Made by a program: the position numbers and the translations under genes
DNA from: Paenibacillus spiritus
Lineage (GTDB): Bacteria > Bacillota > Bacilli > Paenibacillales > Paenibacillaceae
DNA length: 64,000 nt
NCBI RefSeq assembly: GCF_008710135.1
Contig: NZ_VYKK01000008.1
Span: 124,001 to 188,000 of the forward strand
Direction: 5' to 3'
The notes under the pieces: model-generated
Told to the model about the DNA's origin: nothing
Database searches by the model: none
Seen by the model: only the letters and a program-made list of their open reading frames with translations
Shown: positions 44,845 through 53,213 of the stretch, in pieces
How the letters are laid out: every line of letters starts with the position of its first letter
Position numbering within the stretch: the first letter of the stretch is position 1

Positions 44845-45903
44845 TTAGTTCAGGAAGCCTTCCAGCGCCGCAGTCGGCTTGCCGTCCGCTCCCCAGGCGC
44901 CGAGCTTGTAGCCGCCGTTATAATTGGGCGGAGATTCCGGTTCCCAATAGAAGACGCCGAGGCCTTTGCCCCCGGAAATGTTGCGCACCTTGGTCTTGAT
45001 CGTGCTGACGAAATTCTTCGCAATTGCAGGCTGGCTGTAATCGAGCCCGATCTCGCAGATCATGACGCTCTTGCCGTAGCGGTTGATCAGGTCGTTCGCG
45101 TTGCTGATCGTCTGATCGACTTTGGCGGACCAGTCGGAGGTCGAAGGATAGAGCGACATGCCGATATAGTCGAAAGTGGCGCCGTTCGCAAGCAATCCGC
45201 CGATATTCCAGACGAAGAGCGCATTGTCATTCCCCCCTGCAATATGAACAATGGTCTTCGTCGAGGAGAATACGCTCTTAACCGCATTGTTGCCGGTATT
45301 GACCAGCCAGGCGTAATTCTTCATGCTGACCGTCGCTTTGCCGTCTTCCCAGAGCATGCCGTTGTTGGTTTCATTGCCGATCTGCACCCAGTCCGGCGTG
45401 ACGCCCGCGTTCTTCATCGTGTTCATCACATAGACCGTATGGCTGTAGACCGCATCCATCAGCTGGGTAAAATTGAAGCTCTGCCAGGCGTACGGCTTGG
45501 TCTGCTGCCCGGGGTCCGCCCAGGAGTCGCTGTAATGCAGCGTCAGCATGACGCTCATGCCTGCCGCCTTGGCCCGTTTGGCGAGAGCAGCGGCTTTCTC
45601 GGCATTCATATAACCATTGGCGTAATCGCTCATATTGGGATTCACCCATACCCGGATACGGGCCGAGTTAATCTGATAATCATTCTTGAGAATATCGAAG
45701 ATGTCCCTTACCTTGCCGTTCTTGTCCTTCCAGGTGTACCCCTGCGCTTCCAGCCCCGCCACCCAGCTGATGTCCGCCCCCTTGGCAAATGCAGGCGCCG
45801 CGTCCGCCCGCTTCATTCCCGCTCCTGACAGCGAAGCCAGAACCAGCGCGATGGCCAGCAACGCAATCAGCGCCGCTCCTTTCTTCTTAACCGCCAAGCT
45901 CAT
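44845..45903 (-). CDS. Secreted GH53 arabinogalactan endo-beta-1,4-galactanase
   Basis: 352 residues from ATG 45903 (GGGAGG eight bases upstream). A signal peptide (LIALLAIALVLASLSGAG) ends near ADA-APA. The barrel has FAKGADISWVAGLEAQGY, the acid/base Glu in DWVQIGNETNNGMLWEDG (near 190) and the nucleophile Glu in VMICEIGLDYS (near 290), and ends VFYWEPESPPNYNGGYKLGA, all standard for GH53. It cuts type I arabinogalactan or galactan outside the cell. It is a lone gene with a cre-like site upstream and has no carbohydrate-binding module. Confidence 0.95.
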   Translation of the reverse strand: MSLAVKKKGAALIALLAIALVLASLSGAGMKRADAAPAFAKGADISWVAGLEAQGYTWKDKNGKVRDIFDILKNDYQINSARIRVWVNPNMSDYANGYMNAEKAAALAKRAKAAGMSVMLTLHYSDSWADPGQQTKPYAWQSFNFTQLMDAVYSHTVYVMNTMKNAGVTPDWVQIGNETNNGMLWEDGKATVSMKNYAWLVNTGNNAVKSVFSSTKTIVHIAGGNDNALFVWNIGGLLANGATFDYIGMSLYPSTSDWSAKVDQTISNANDLINRYGKSVMICEIGLDYSQPAIAKNFVSTIKTKVRNISGGKGLGVFYWEPESPPNYNGGYKLGAWGADGKPTAALEGFLN

Positions 45904-45951
45904 TCGATTTCCTCCCTTGTCTGAATTTGGTTTGAGGTGCTGCCCCAATAA

Positions 45952-45965
45952 TGTAAACGCTTTAA
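45952..45965 (-). promoter_or_regulatory. CcpA (cre)-like site before the galactanase gene
   Basis: The minus strand reads TTAAAGCGTTTACA, one mismatch from the cre consensus with the central AGCGTT intact, about 49 bases upstream of the ATG. Glucose repression of a secreted galactanase would be expected. Confidence 0.72.
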
Positions 45966-46101
45966 TTGTAGAGCGGCAGAGAGGTTGTCAATGATTTTGA
46001 ATACCTAAACAACGAATCTTCCTCGCGGAGGCCCCGGCGAATCTGGTATAATTTGTTTGAACGGCTTCATCCATCCCCTACCCAAGCAAAGGAGCAATCA
46101 C

Positions 46102-46452
46102 ATGATGGTCGGATTAGTTGCGATTGTAGTTCTTGTCCTGGTAATCGTTGTTTTTGTGGCCGACAACGGGCGAAAGCCACGGGGTCCCTCCTCCCGCAAC
46201 AGCGGCAGGGATGACGCCAGCTCCGGCTTCCTGGCCTCCACGATGCTGTATTCGCAGGACCCCGGTTCCGACAATAACCATGACGACGGCCGAAGCTCGC
46301 ACAGCCATTCCGGCGGGCACAGCAACGGCGGACACAGTCACGGCAGTTCAAGCTGGGACAGCGGGCACGGCGGATCAAGCCACGGAGGCCATGACAGCGG
46401 CGGGGGCGGAGATTTCGGCGGCGGCGATTCCGGCGGCGGCGGCGGAGACTGA
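46102..46452 (+). CDS. Single-pass membrane protein with His/Gly/Ser-rich low-complexity tail
   Basis: 116 residues from ATG 46102 (AAAGGAG nine bases upstream); the in-frame start at 46057 lacks a ribosome site. One N-terminal helix (GLVAIVVLVLVIVVFVADNG) is followed by about 95 residues rich in Ser, Gly, Asp and His (SHSHSGGHSNGGHSHGSSSW) ending in Gly runs with Asp and Phe. The His clusters could bind metal ions. The gene ends at a hairpin facing the VOC gene, and a ZIP-type metal transporter lies 0.6 kb away. The role is unknown. Confidence 0.7.
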   Translation: MMVGLVAIVVLVLVIVVFVADNGRKPRGPSSRNSGRDDASSGFLASTMLYSQDPGSDNNHDDGRSSHSHSGGHSNGGHSHGSSSWDSGHGGSSHGGHDSGGGGDFGGGDSGGGGGD

Positions 46453-46547
46453 TCGCCCCGGCCCAAGATGGCAGTCCTTCGGCAATCCGCTTCCGTGCCA
46501 TCCACTCCACAGGGATCTTGTCGGGCCAGCGCGTCTGCAGGATGAAT

Positions 46548-46575
46548 CAGGACCTGCCGGCAACGGCAGGTCCTG
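46548..46575. terminator. Bidirectional hairpin terminator
   Basis: CAGGACCTGCCG pairs with CGGCAGGTCCTG around a GCAA tetraloop. It separates the His-rich protein gene and the convergent VOC gene. U tracts are weak. Confidence 0.7.
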
Positions 46576-46582
46576 ATGTTGT

Positions 46583-47044
46583 CTAACGCTTGTCGTTCTC
46601 CAGCAGCTCGATGATGACCTTCAAATCCTTGAGCGTATCCATATACGCATACCGGCCGCCCTCGTACTCGCCCCGCTGCTGCAGCGGAAATCCGCGGCCT
46701 TCCAGAAGCATCACCTTCTCCTCCATCCCTTCGATTACGAAGGCGATATGATGAGGACCCTCTCCGTGCCGGTCGAGGTATTCCCTCCATGTGCTGGGCT
46801 CGCTGTCCGGCTGAATCAGCTCCAGCTGCAGCGGACCCATATCGAAGAAAGCCAGCTTGGCTCTGGCCGCCGTCTCTTGGCCCCGGTAACGGGTCTTTGC
46901 CATGTCGGGGGAATCCGTCTCTGCAATCGGCGGCTTGTCTACTCCGAAGAATTCGGCGTAGGCGCCGCTTACCTGTTCAATGTCATGTACCAGGATGCCA
47001 ATCTGCGTAATCACCCGGTTGCCGAGCCAGCCTGTCATCGTCAT
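46583..47044 (-). CDS. VOC-superfamily (glyoxalase/epimerase-like) protein
   Basis: 153 residues. Two beta-alpha-beta-beta-beta units are visible: TQIGILVHDIEQVSGAYAEF with a His ligand, LQLELIQPD with Glu, GPHHIAFVIEGME with His, and DLKVIIELLEND with Glu. This is the four-ligand metal site of glyoxalase I and methylmalonyl-CoA epimerase. The order resembles the epimerase, but there are no mutase genes nearby. It lies 24 bases downstream of the ZIP gene and is probably co-transcribed. Confidence 0.85.
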   Translation of the reverse strand: MTMTGWLGNRVITQIGILVHDIEQVSGAYAEFFGVDKPPIAETDSPDMAKTRYRGQETAARAKLAFFDMGPLQLELIQPDSEPSTWREYLDRHGEGPHHIAFVIEGMEEKVMLLEGRGFPLQQRGEYEGGRYAYMDTLKDLKVIIELLENDKR

Positions 47045-47068
47045 GTTGTTCCTCCTAAATTCCGCCGT

Positions 47069-47806
47069 TTAAAGCCGGTCCAATACTACAGACGCCAGCA
47101 GACCGAGAGCGGCCATGAGGCCGATAAACGGTCCGCCTTCCTCATACGCCTCGGGCATCATCGTCGAAGCGACCATGGCGATGATCCCGCCTCCCGCAAA
47201 GCTGGCGATCAGCGCTGTCGTGTATTCTCCCGCATGCTCCATGAAGACATATCCGCCCAGGGAAGACAGCGCGGAGATGATCAGAACAGAAACCCACAGC
47301 AACATAATAACGCCTTTGGCATAGCCGCCTTTCTTCAGACCGAACGTGCTGGACAGTCCTTCGGGAATATTGCTGATGAAGATCGCGATCACCAGCAGCA
47401 GACTGACGCCTTCCCCCGACATCAGGCTGGCGCCGATCATAATTGACTCCGGAATGGCGTCCATCACCGTACCGATAAAAATGCCCAGGCCTCCGGCGGC
47501 TCCGCCTTTTGCCGCCTTGCCTCCTTCGGAGCGCTTGCGCCCCGCTCCCCCTCTGGCCGATACCAGCCAGTCGAGGACCGTGAACACCAGCGCGCCCGCC
47601 AGGAACCCGATCAGCGTCGGCTCCAGACCGCCGGACTGAACCGATTCGCCCACCAGTTCATAGGTCGCGGCGCCGATCAGCACCCCGGTCCCGAAGGCCA
47701 TAATGAACCCGATGATTGTCTTCGGAATCTCCAGAAACAGGGCCAGCAAGGCCCCGAGCAGGACGGCCGAGCCGGAGATACCGCCCCACATCGCCGCGCT
47801 CCACAT
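47069..47806 (-). CDS. ZIP-family metal transporter
   Basis: 245 residues from ATG 47806 (GGTGGGGG upstream). About eight membrane helices are present. The family helices IV and V appear as GTVMDAIPESIMIGA and IAIFISNIPEGLSSTFGLKK, so the usual first His of helix IV is Asp here, as in a bacterial subgroup of ZIP proteins. The loop between helices III and IV is Gly/Lys/Arg-rich without a His cluster. It probably moves a divalent metal ion; direction and metal are unknown. Confidence 0.88.
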   Translation of the reverse strand: MWSAAMWGGISGSAVLLGALLALFLEIPKTIIGFIMAFGTGVLIGAATYELVGESVQSGGLEPTLIGFLAGALVFTVLDWLVSARGGAGRKRSEGGKAAKGGAAGGLGIFIGTVMDAIPESIMIGASLMSGEGVSLLLVIAIFISNIPEGLSSTFGLKKGGYAKGVIMLLWVSVLIISALSSLGGYVFMEHAGEYTTALIASFAGGGIIAMVASTMMPEAYEEGGPFIGLMAALGLLASVVLDRL

Positions 47807-47889
47807 ACTTCCCCCACCTTTCACTTCATTCAGGATGACCAAACTTTGTATTTATAACCCTCTATCGGAATGCGGTAAACAGCCTTCTG

Positions 47890-47923
47890 TGCTATGATAC
47901 AGGCAAGGTCCCGTCAGGGACCT
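47890..47923 (+). promoter_or_regulatory. Extended -10 promoter and 5' hairpin
   Basis: TGCTATGAT (47890-47898) is an extended -10. Seven bases further, AGGTCCC-GTCA-GGGACCT (47906-47923) forms a perfect hairpin that would sit at the extreme 5' end of the transcript, a position known to protect mRNA from 5'-end decay. AGGAGG of the first ORF follows about 14 bases later. Confidence 0.6.
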
Positions 47924-47950
47924 ATTTATCTATATCAGGAGGAATGATCC

Positions 47951-48025
47951 ATGAAGAAGTTACAAGACGTTGCGCTTCTGAACAGACTTACCGAGAAAGC
48001 GGGGGTAACCTACTATGAGCCATAG
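47951..48025 (+). CDS. 24-residue ORF coupled to the Gre-like gene
   Basis: AGGAGGAATGATCC-ATG begins MKKLQDVALLNRLTEKAG, then VTYYEP and TAG. Its ribosome site is much stronger than that of the Gre-like gene, whose ATG (48015) lies inside the end of this ORF with an 11-base overlap. It may be a leader peptide providing coupled translation or a small protein in its own right. The sequence does not look like an amino-acid attenuation leader. Confidence 0.55.
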   Translation: MKKLQDVALLNRLTEKAGVTYYEP

Positions 48026-48479
48026 CCTTCACGCCGCTGCTGTCCGGGAAGAGTGGATTCGCCAGCTTCTCTATTTCGACGAGAACCGCTATACCCTTAT
48101 GGAGAAGCTGCAAGCATACGCCCTGCCCGAAAGGCTGGAGATGGAACAGCTTCTGATCCGCTACGAACAGACCCTGGAAGAGCTTGTAGCCGCTGCCGAA
48201 GAGACGCCGCCTTCTGTCGTTCTGGTCGGTTCCCGGGTGATGATCCGGTTCGAGGATACGCTGGATCAGGAGCGCTTTGTCATCGCACTGCCCGATGGGG
48301 GCTCGCTGGAGAGCGGCAGCATCTCCTGCCTGTCCCCGGTCGGCCGCGCGCTGCTGCTCAGCCGGCCCGGCGACAAAGTGAAGATCCGCACGCCGGAAGA
48401 GCGGTATGAGGTCACCGTACTGGAGCATGAATTCGCTCCCGCAGTCCGCCTCCCCCGCCCGATCCGGCGCACAGTCTAG
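48015..48479 (+). CDS. GreA/GreB C-terminal-domain protein
   Basis: 154 residues. The last 80 residues (SVVLVGSRVMIRFEDTLDQE; GSISCLSPVGRALLLSRPGD; VKIRTPEERYEVTVLEHEF) match the FKBP-like GreA/GreB domain that docks to the RNA polymerase secondary channel. The N-terminal 70 residues are helical but too short to be obvious as the full Gre coiled coil, and the acidic tip pair is not obvious, so it may be a Gre relative such as Rnk or an anti-Gre type. It is translated by coupling to the 24-residue ORF. Confidence 0.78.
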   Translation: MSHSLHAAAVREEWIRQLLYFDENRYTLMEKLQAYALPERLEMEQLLIRYEQTLEELVAAAEETPPSVVLVGSRVMIRFEDTLDQERFVIALPDGGSLESGSISCLSPVGRALLLSRPGDKVKIRTPEERYEVTVLEHEFAPAVRLPRPIRRTV

Positions 48480-48489
48480 TCTTCCCCAA

Positions 48490-48516
48490 GCCTGCCGGGA
48501 GTTGCTCCCGGCAGGC
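48490..48516 (+). terminator. Terminator of the Gre-like operon
   Basis: GCCTGCCGGGAG pairs perfectly with CTCCCGGCAGGC around a TTG loop, followed by TCTTCTTACGCTTC. It faces the end of the T7SS locus. Confidence 0.9.
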
Positions 48517-48577
48517 TCTTCTTACGCTTCTGCTCCCTTCGCTCACTTCGCCGAAATGACCGAAGGGTTCAACCGGC

Positions 48578-49393
48578 CTATTCCGTCCGGCCGGGGGACT
48601 GCTCTTCCCAGGCATCAAAATATGAGAGAATCTCCTGCTCCGTCTCCTCTATCGTTCCTCCTGCATCCAGCGTAAGGCCGGATACCGCCAGAATCTGGGG
48701 CTTGCCGGTGTCTTCCTCCAGCTTCATCAGGTATTGATCGATGGTATCGCTTGAGGCTCTGGCTTCGCCCAGACGCAAATACGCCTCAGGAGTCAGGTAC
48801 ACCCAGTTGACCGAGGTGCGGTAATAGCCCTGATCCTTGAGCAGCCCGGCGAACTCCCGGTATTTCGGCAGCTCTTGTCCGGAGTCGATGCGTCCTTCGC
48901 CGTTCAAGTGCCCGCTGGCGTCAAGATAAATGGACACCAATTGGATGTTGGTGGGATACCGCTCCATGAACTCGGCAAATGACATCGAGATGTCCCGCTC
49001 TTTCGGATACGTCAGCCGGGTGTCGTTGGCGACGCTCAGACTCGCCGCCGGCCACAGTCGCTGCGCGAGCTCCCGGATTCTCGGCTCCTCGTTCTTCGCC
49101 ACACGCTGGTTCAAATACTTGTCGAAGAGCTGCTTCCCGTCCTTCGTCATTTCCACCGCTACCTTGAGATTCGGATCGCTCTTGGGCCGTACAATCGCTT
49201 TCAGAGTATGGTTGTTCATTGTCCCCCAGCTTCCGCCGATGCCGTCCAGGGTGAACGGTTCTCCGTACTTCGCCTCCAGTCCTTTCAGAATGCGCTCAGC
49301 CGCGCGTTCTCTTGAGAGCCCGCAGCCGAAAAGGCTGAATACCGTCCACAGCGCCACTATAATCGTCACCGTCCTTGTCCCGATTCGCTTCAT
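48578..49393 (-). CDS. Lipoprotein paralogue A, candidate T7SS lipase-immunity protein
   Basis: 271 residues. The signal peptide ends VFSLFGC, with lipid-modified Cys24. The mature protein is a paralogue of the lipoprotein at 55086-55913: both have LDGIGGSWGTMN followed by T-L-K-A-I, R-P-K-x-D-P and L-K-V, then KYLNQRVA or QYLNQRVA, NDTRL-x-YP, YLDASG and WVYLTP. The size, lipid anchor and a possible cystatin-like first half fit the class of membrane-displayed immunity proteins that guard against T7-secreted lipases. It is the last gene of the locus, behind the 919-residue secreted protein. Immunity is inferred, not shown. Confidence 0.8.
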   Translation of the reverse strand: MKRIGTRTVTIIVALWTVFSLFGCGLSRERAAERILKGLEAKYGEPFTLDGIGGSWGTMNNHTLKAIVRPKSDPNLKVAVEMTKDGKQLFDKYLNQRVAKNEEPRIRELAQRLWPAASLSVANDTRLTYPKERDISMSFAEFMERYPTNIQLVSIYLDASGHLNGEGRIDSGQELPKYREFAGLLKDQGYYRTSVNWVYLTPEAYLRLGEARASSDTIDQYLMKLEEDTGKPQILAVSGLTLDAGGTIEETEQEILSYFDAWEEQSPGRTE

Positions 49394-49455
49394 CCTCCGC
49401 TGTCTCCTTTCTGATCGCGAGAGTTCTATCCCGAATCCGCCGGTTCGTACAGGAA

Positions 49456-49482
49456 CAGGCGTCCCGCTAGTATGGACGCCTG
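49456..49482. other. Hairpin between the 919-residue protein gene and the lipoprotein gene
   Basis: CAGGCGTCC pairs with GGACGCCTG around a nine-base loop in the 104-base gap. The following minus-strand bases (TTCCTGTACG) are only mildly U-rich, so partial termination is more likely than a full stop. Confidence 0.5.
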
Positions 49483-49497
49483 CCCTGCCGTAAGATC

Positions 49498-52257
49498 TCA
49501 GTTGTTCAAATCATCATACATGGAACCCTTGACGCTGATCCGGATCTCGTCCAGCGGCTTCACGCCGACCAGCTTGCCGAGCTTCTTGTAGGCATTGGAG
49601 CTGTCCGACAGCTCGGTGTCGGCAATCCAGGCTCTGACATAGTAGCTGCCGTCCGCCATGCGGGCATCCGTATAGACCGGCGTGTTGTTCGGATTGACGC
49701 GGATGCTGACCGTCGTCTTCTCCGTGATTCGATACATATGCTGGCCGTCCTTGACGAACTCCCGATACTTGAACGCATCAAAGCTGCCCTTGGTGCTCGA
49801 TTCCGCATACCCCTCCATGATGTTCCGCCAGAAGGCGTGGGTCTCTTCCAGGTTCTCCCGGTTCTGCGAATGATAGATTTCCTCCGCCTTCTTCGTGTAG
49901 CGGGAATCGTCGGTCGAACGGTCTTCGACGACAATCAGCGGCAGCGCATTGACGCCTTTGGCCTTCTTCACGCTCAAGGCAGCCGGCTTCGGCACAATCG
50001 TATTGCCGTTCCGTTCGAGCGGCTCATTCAGCAGATTGACCGCTTCCTTATTGTTGTTAATGTAGACCAGATTGCTCTCGTAGCGGAACGAGTCGATGAC
50101 GGCGTTCACCAGATCGCGGTGGTCCTTCGTATCGGCGTCGGTCGGCTTGTAGGTAACGGTCTCCAGCGTGAAGCTGTAAACCCCGGCCGGGTTAAAATAG
50201 TAGCCCGATTTGATCGGATAATCGTAGCCCTGGAGCTGCCGGTCCGTGGCGAACACGGCCTTGTCATAGTCCGATTTGTTGTTGGTCATCCGCCGGGCGG
50301 CTTCCCGTCCCTGGCTGTAGGCCGCCTCCATCGTCTGCTCCTTCTTCCAGACCAGCTTGCCGGAGGCTTGCTGCGTGAAGCTGCGCTCATACTGTCCCGG
50401 CACGTCGGTCCAGTCGAACAGCCGGCCGTTCTGGTCTTCATGCGCCATCCAGCGGACGGTGCGGATCGGATAGGCCTCGCTGGTCCACAGCAGCTTTTTG
50501 AGCAGAGCATCCTTGTCGTTGTCCTCGATCTTGTCCTCGTACTCTTTGGCCGGAACCTCCGTCCGCCCATTGTAGACAAATGCATGGACCGATACGGTAT
50601 CCTGCCCCGGAGTGAACGGAGCGCCCGTGGTCCCGTTCTCTTCGCGGGTCGTGCAGACCCGCTCGGACTTGCCCTGGGTATTCGTCGCGGTTCGGCAGGT
50701 CTCATAGGTACGGATGTAGCCTCTGGAGACGGCTCCCGAGAAATTCACGGTCCCGCTCTTGGTCCGGGGAGTATAGGCATTGCCCGGGTTCAGCCAGGCT
50801 CTTCCGAGCGGATTGTCTCCGAAGTCCGTCCGCAGCAGCTTCGCTTCAACCACCGGCCTACGCGTAATTGTTGAAGCCGCGTCGTTCACCGGCGGATTGT
50901 TCAGCACCGTGAAGCTCCGCAGCAGGCCGGGCGCTCCGTTGCCGACATTCAGCGCGCCGGTGGCGTTGCCCGACCAGCGGGAACTTCCCGGCAGCATGAG
51001 AACCGCCTGAATGGCGGCGCCGTCAGCCAGCGGGAACCGGATTTCCTTTGACAGCACATTGTAGTCCAGATCATATTTCTGCTTGGCGCCGGCCATAGGC
51101 CGGACCTCCTTCAACGTGGACTGGACGGTGTTGTTGGCATAAAGGGCTTCCTTCGGATTCTTGTCCGCATTGACCGTGAACTTGATCCGAACGCTGTCCT
51201 CCGGCATGACAAAGGACGCGTAGAGCATCCGCTCATGGTTGCCCGGAATCGTCAGGTCGCCGGATGCCGAGGAAGCATGTCCTCGATAGTTGGCCTGAAC
51301 CGCCCGGCCGGACGAGTCGGTAATCTGCCAGTCGTAATCGGTGGACCGCTCGCCGTCAAAGGTGGAACGGACACGGACGCCGACCGTTACCGAATCTCCG
51401 GCAAGCGCGCCGGACGGAAGGTTCTCGAAGTGCGGCGCCAGATCATCCGCCTGAAGAATGAACGGAGCGATCGGAATGTCCAGATAGGTGATGCTGCCGC
51501 TGGAATGATCGATAAAGATCCGGCCCGTCCCCCAGGACAGGTACGTCGGCGGCTGAATAATCTGGACATAATCGATCCACTGCCCGCCCTTGGAAGGCGC
51601 CGAGTTGGCGTCATAGACGACACGGTCCGCATATTCGCGGTTCATGCCGTTATAGATGAATTCACTGTATTTCCTTCCGGCGTAAGCTTCGTTCAGTCCG
51701 TAGAGGATCGACTGTTCAAAGCTGCCGCCCGAATCGGCGAGGTACTTGTTCGACCGGTCCTTATACTGGTTGAATTTGTTCCGCTTCGCCCGGTCGCCCA
51801 ACCGCTCGTCGTTCCACGGCGTCTTGATCAGATCGAAGTTCTGAATCTTCACGCCGCTCCAGCCGGCGTACCAAGGAACGCCTTCCGCCGATACGGACTC
51901 GCCGTAGAGGTTGTATCCGGCATACGGATACATATTGTTCTTGTGATCCAGCGGTTCTCCGTGGCTCGATCCGTAGATCATTTCAAAGGTGAAGTCGCCG
52001 GACTGAATCCGCTTCTTCAGCAGATCCTCGCGAAGCCTCCCCTTGCCAGTCTCCTGGGGGTAATAATTCGCGAGTCCGTACAGTTCCTTCATGTCGTTAT
52101 TAATGTAAGCCCGCACCTCCGCCGGCGTCTTCGGGTAATCTTCCGGCACGCCGTCCTCAGCCTTCACCTGGAAGAACACGCCCGACAACAGCATGCCCGC
52201 CGCTACGGCCGGCAGCGCCAGGCACAGCGATCGCTTGATCCATTTTCTCCTCAACAT
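49498..52257 (-). CDS. Large secreted protein of unknown function in the T7SS locus
   Basis: 919 residues. An N-terminal signal peptide (SLCLALPAVAAGMLLSGVFF, cleavage near VKA-EDG) suggests Sec export. Residues about 265-375 look like a CARDB/Ig-like beta-sandwich (ALAGDSVTVGVRVRSTFDGE; NPKEALYANNTVQ). The rest is Tyr/Asn/Asp-rich with no enzyme motif I recognise. One Cys pair lies in the middle (ETCRTATNTQGKSERVCTTR), possibly a disulfide loop. There are no membrane helices or wall-sorting signal at the C-terminus. Its place between the stalk-domain protein and a lipoprotein suggests a surface role linked to secretion. Confidence 0.8.
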   Translation of the reverse strand: MLRRKWIKRSLCLALPAVAAGMLLSGVFFQVKAEDGVPEDYPKTPAEVRAYINNDMKELYGLANYYPQETGKGRLREDLLKKRIQSGDFTFEMIYGSSHGEPLDHKNNMYPYAGYNLYGESVSAEGVPWYAGWSGVKIQNFDLIKTPWNDERLGDRAKRNKFNQYKDRSNKYLADSGGSFEQSILYGLNEAYAGRKYSEFIYNGMNREYADRVVYDANSAPSKGGQWIDYVQIIQPPTYLSWGTGRIFIDHSSGSITYLDIPIAPFILQADDLAPHFENLPSGALAGDSVTVGVRVRSTFDGERSTDYDWQITDSSGRAVQANYRGHASSASGDLTIPGNHERMLYASFVMPEDSVRIKFTVNADKNPKEALYANNTVQSTLKEVRPMAGAKQKYDLDYNVLSKEIRFPLADGAAIQAVLMLPGSSRWSGNATGALNVGNGAPGLLRSFTVLNNPPVNDAASTITRRPVVEAKLLRTDFGDNPLGRAWLNPGNAYTPRTKSGTVNFSGAVSRGYIRTYETCRTATNTQGKSERVCTTREENGTTGAPFTPGQDTVSVHAFVYNGRTEVPAKEYEDKIEDNDKDALLKKLLWTSEAYPIRTVRWMAHEDQNGRLFDWTDVPGQYERSFTQQASGKLVWKKEQTMEAAYSQGREAARRMTNNKSDYDKAVFATDRQLQGYDYPIKSGYYFNPAGVYSFTLETVTYKPTDADTKDHRDLVNAVIDSFRYESNLVYINNNKEAVNLLNEPLERNGNTIVPKPAALSVKKAKGVNALPLIVVEDRSTDDSRYTKKAEEIYHSQNRENLEETHAFWRNIMEGYAESSTKGSFDAFKYREFVKDGQHMYRITEKTTVSIRVNPNNTPVYTDARMADGSYYVRAWIADTELSDSSNAYKKLGKLVGVKPLDEIRISVKGSMYDDLNN

Positions 52258-52302
52258 CGGTTCCGTCCTCTTCGTGATATCGTTTAGCCTCTGCCGGAAG
52301 TT

Positions 52303-53175
52303 CTAGCGGGGGTACAGAATAATGGCAACATCTTCGTATTCCCGCGAGCCTACCAGAATTTTGTAGTCCTTCGACTGGAACGTCTTGTCCGGCAAAATGT
52401 CGCTCCGCTGCTTCTTCGTGCGGGCATAATTCATAACCGCAGCCACCACATCGGCTTCCACCTTCTGCTTCAGGACGTTCTCGGCATCCTTCGCCCCCTG
52501 GACGGGGTCGGACCCGACATCGCCGAACACGATGGTCAGCTGCAGCAGAACCTGACCGGCCTTCCAGTCATCGTTCTCATAGACGGTCATCCGCGAAGCG
52601 GTAATATAGACGGGGTCCAGATTCGGCCCCATCTCGACATAGTTCACCTTGAACCCGTGGACATTGGCGGTCTTGGTTCCCCCGGACGGCTGCGCGGGCG
52701 CGCCACCAGCTTCGCTTCCGCCGCTCTTGGTGCTGATGTAGACCGTCTTGACGGAATCGTCCCAGTTGACGCTGACGCCGAGCCCTTCATAGAGAAAACG
52801 CAGCGGCACAAAGGTACGGGACTGCTTGAACACCGCAGCGGTGTCCATGCGCTTCGTCTTCCCGTCCACGGTATAGCTCGACTTGCCGATATAGACCTCC
52901 ATCGTCTTGCCGTTCAGAAGGATGCTCGCCTTCTTGGCCGGGCCGTTCCACAGCACCTTCGCGCCCAGCGCTTCGGTAACGAACCGTACCGGAAGCTGGA
53001 CCCGCTGCTTGGAATCAATGAACGGCTGGGCATCCGGGAAGTACACCTTGTCTCCGTCCACCACGACCCGCAGAGGCAGGCTGGCGGCCGACGCCTGGAA
53101 CGGAACAGCAAGCAGAGCGGCCATGAGAAGGACCGCCAGTATTTGTTGCAGCTTCGCTGCTTTAAGCAATTTCAT
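52303..53175 (-). CDS. Secreted stalk-domain (copper amine oxidase N-terminal-like) protein
   Basis: 290 residues. The signal peptide ends FQASA-ASL. Two stalk repeats follow (QPFIDSKQRVQLPVRFVTEA with LGAKVLWN, and KQSRTFVPLRFLYEGLGVSV with NWDDSVKTVYIS). This domain is abundant in Paenibacillus surface proteins. A Gly/Ser/Pro linker (about 152-168) joins a C-terminal domain of about 120 residues that I do not recognise, ending SREYEDVAIILYP. It lies between the lipase and the large secreted protein with short gaps (38 and 45 bases), so it belongs to the locus. Confidence 0.85.
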   Translation of the reverse strand: MKLLKAAKLQQILAVLLMAALLAVPFQASAASLPLRVVVDGDKVYFPDAQPFIDSKQRVQLPVRFVTEALGAKVLWNGPAKKASILLNGKTMEVYIGKSSYTVDGKTKRMDTAAVFKQSRTFVPLRFLYEGLGVSVNWDDSVKTVYISTKSGGSEAGGAPAQPSGGTKTANVHGFKVNYVEMGPNLDPVYITASRMTVYENDDWKAGQVLLQLTIVFGDVGSDPVQGAKDAENVLKQKVEADVVAAVMNYARTKKQRSDILPDKTFQSKDYKILVGSREYEDVAIILYPR

Positions 53176-53213
53176 GAATAAGAGCTCCTCTCGGGATGGG
53201 GTTGTCTTCGGGC

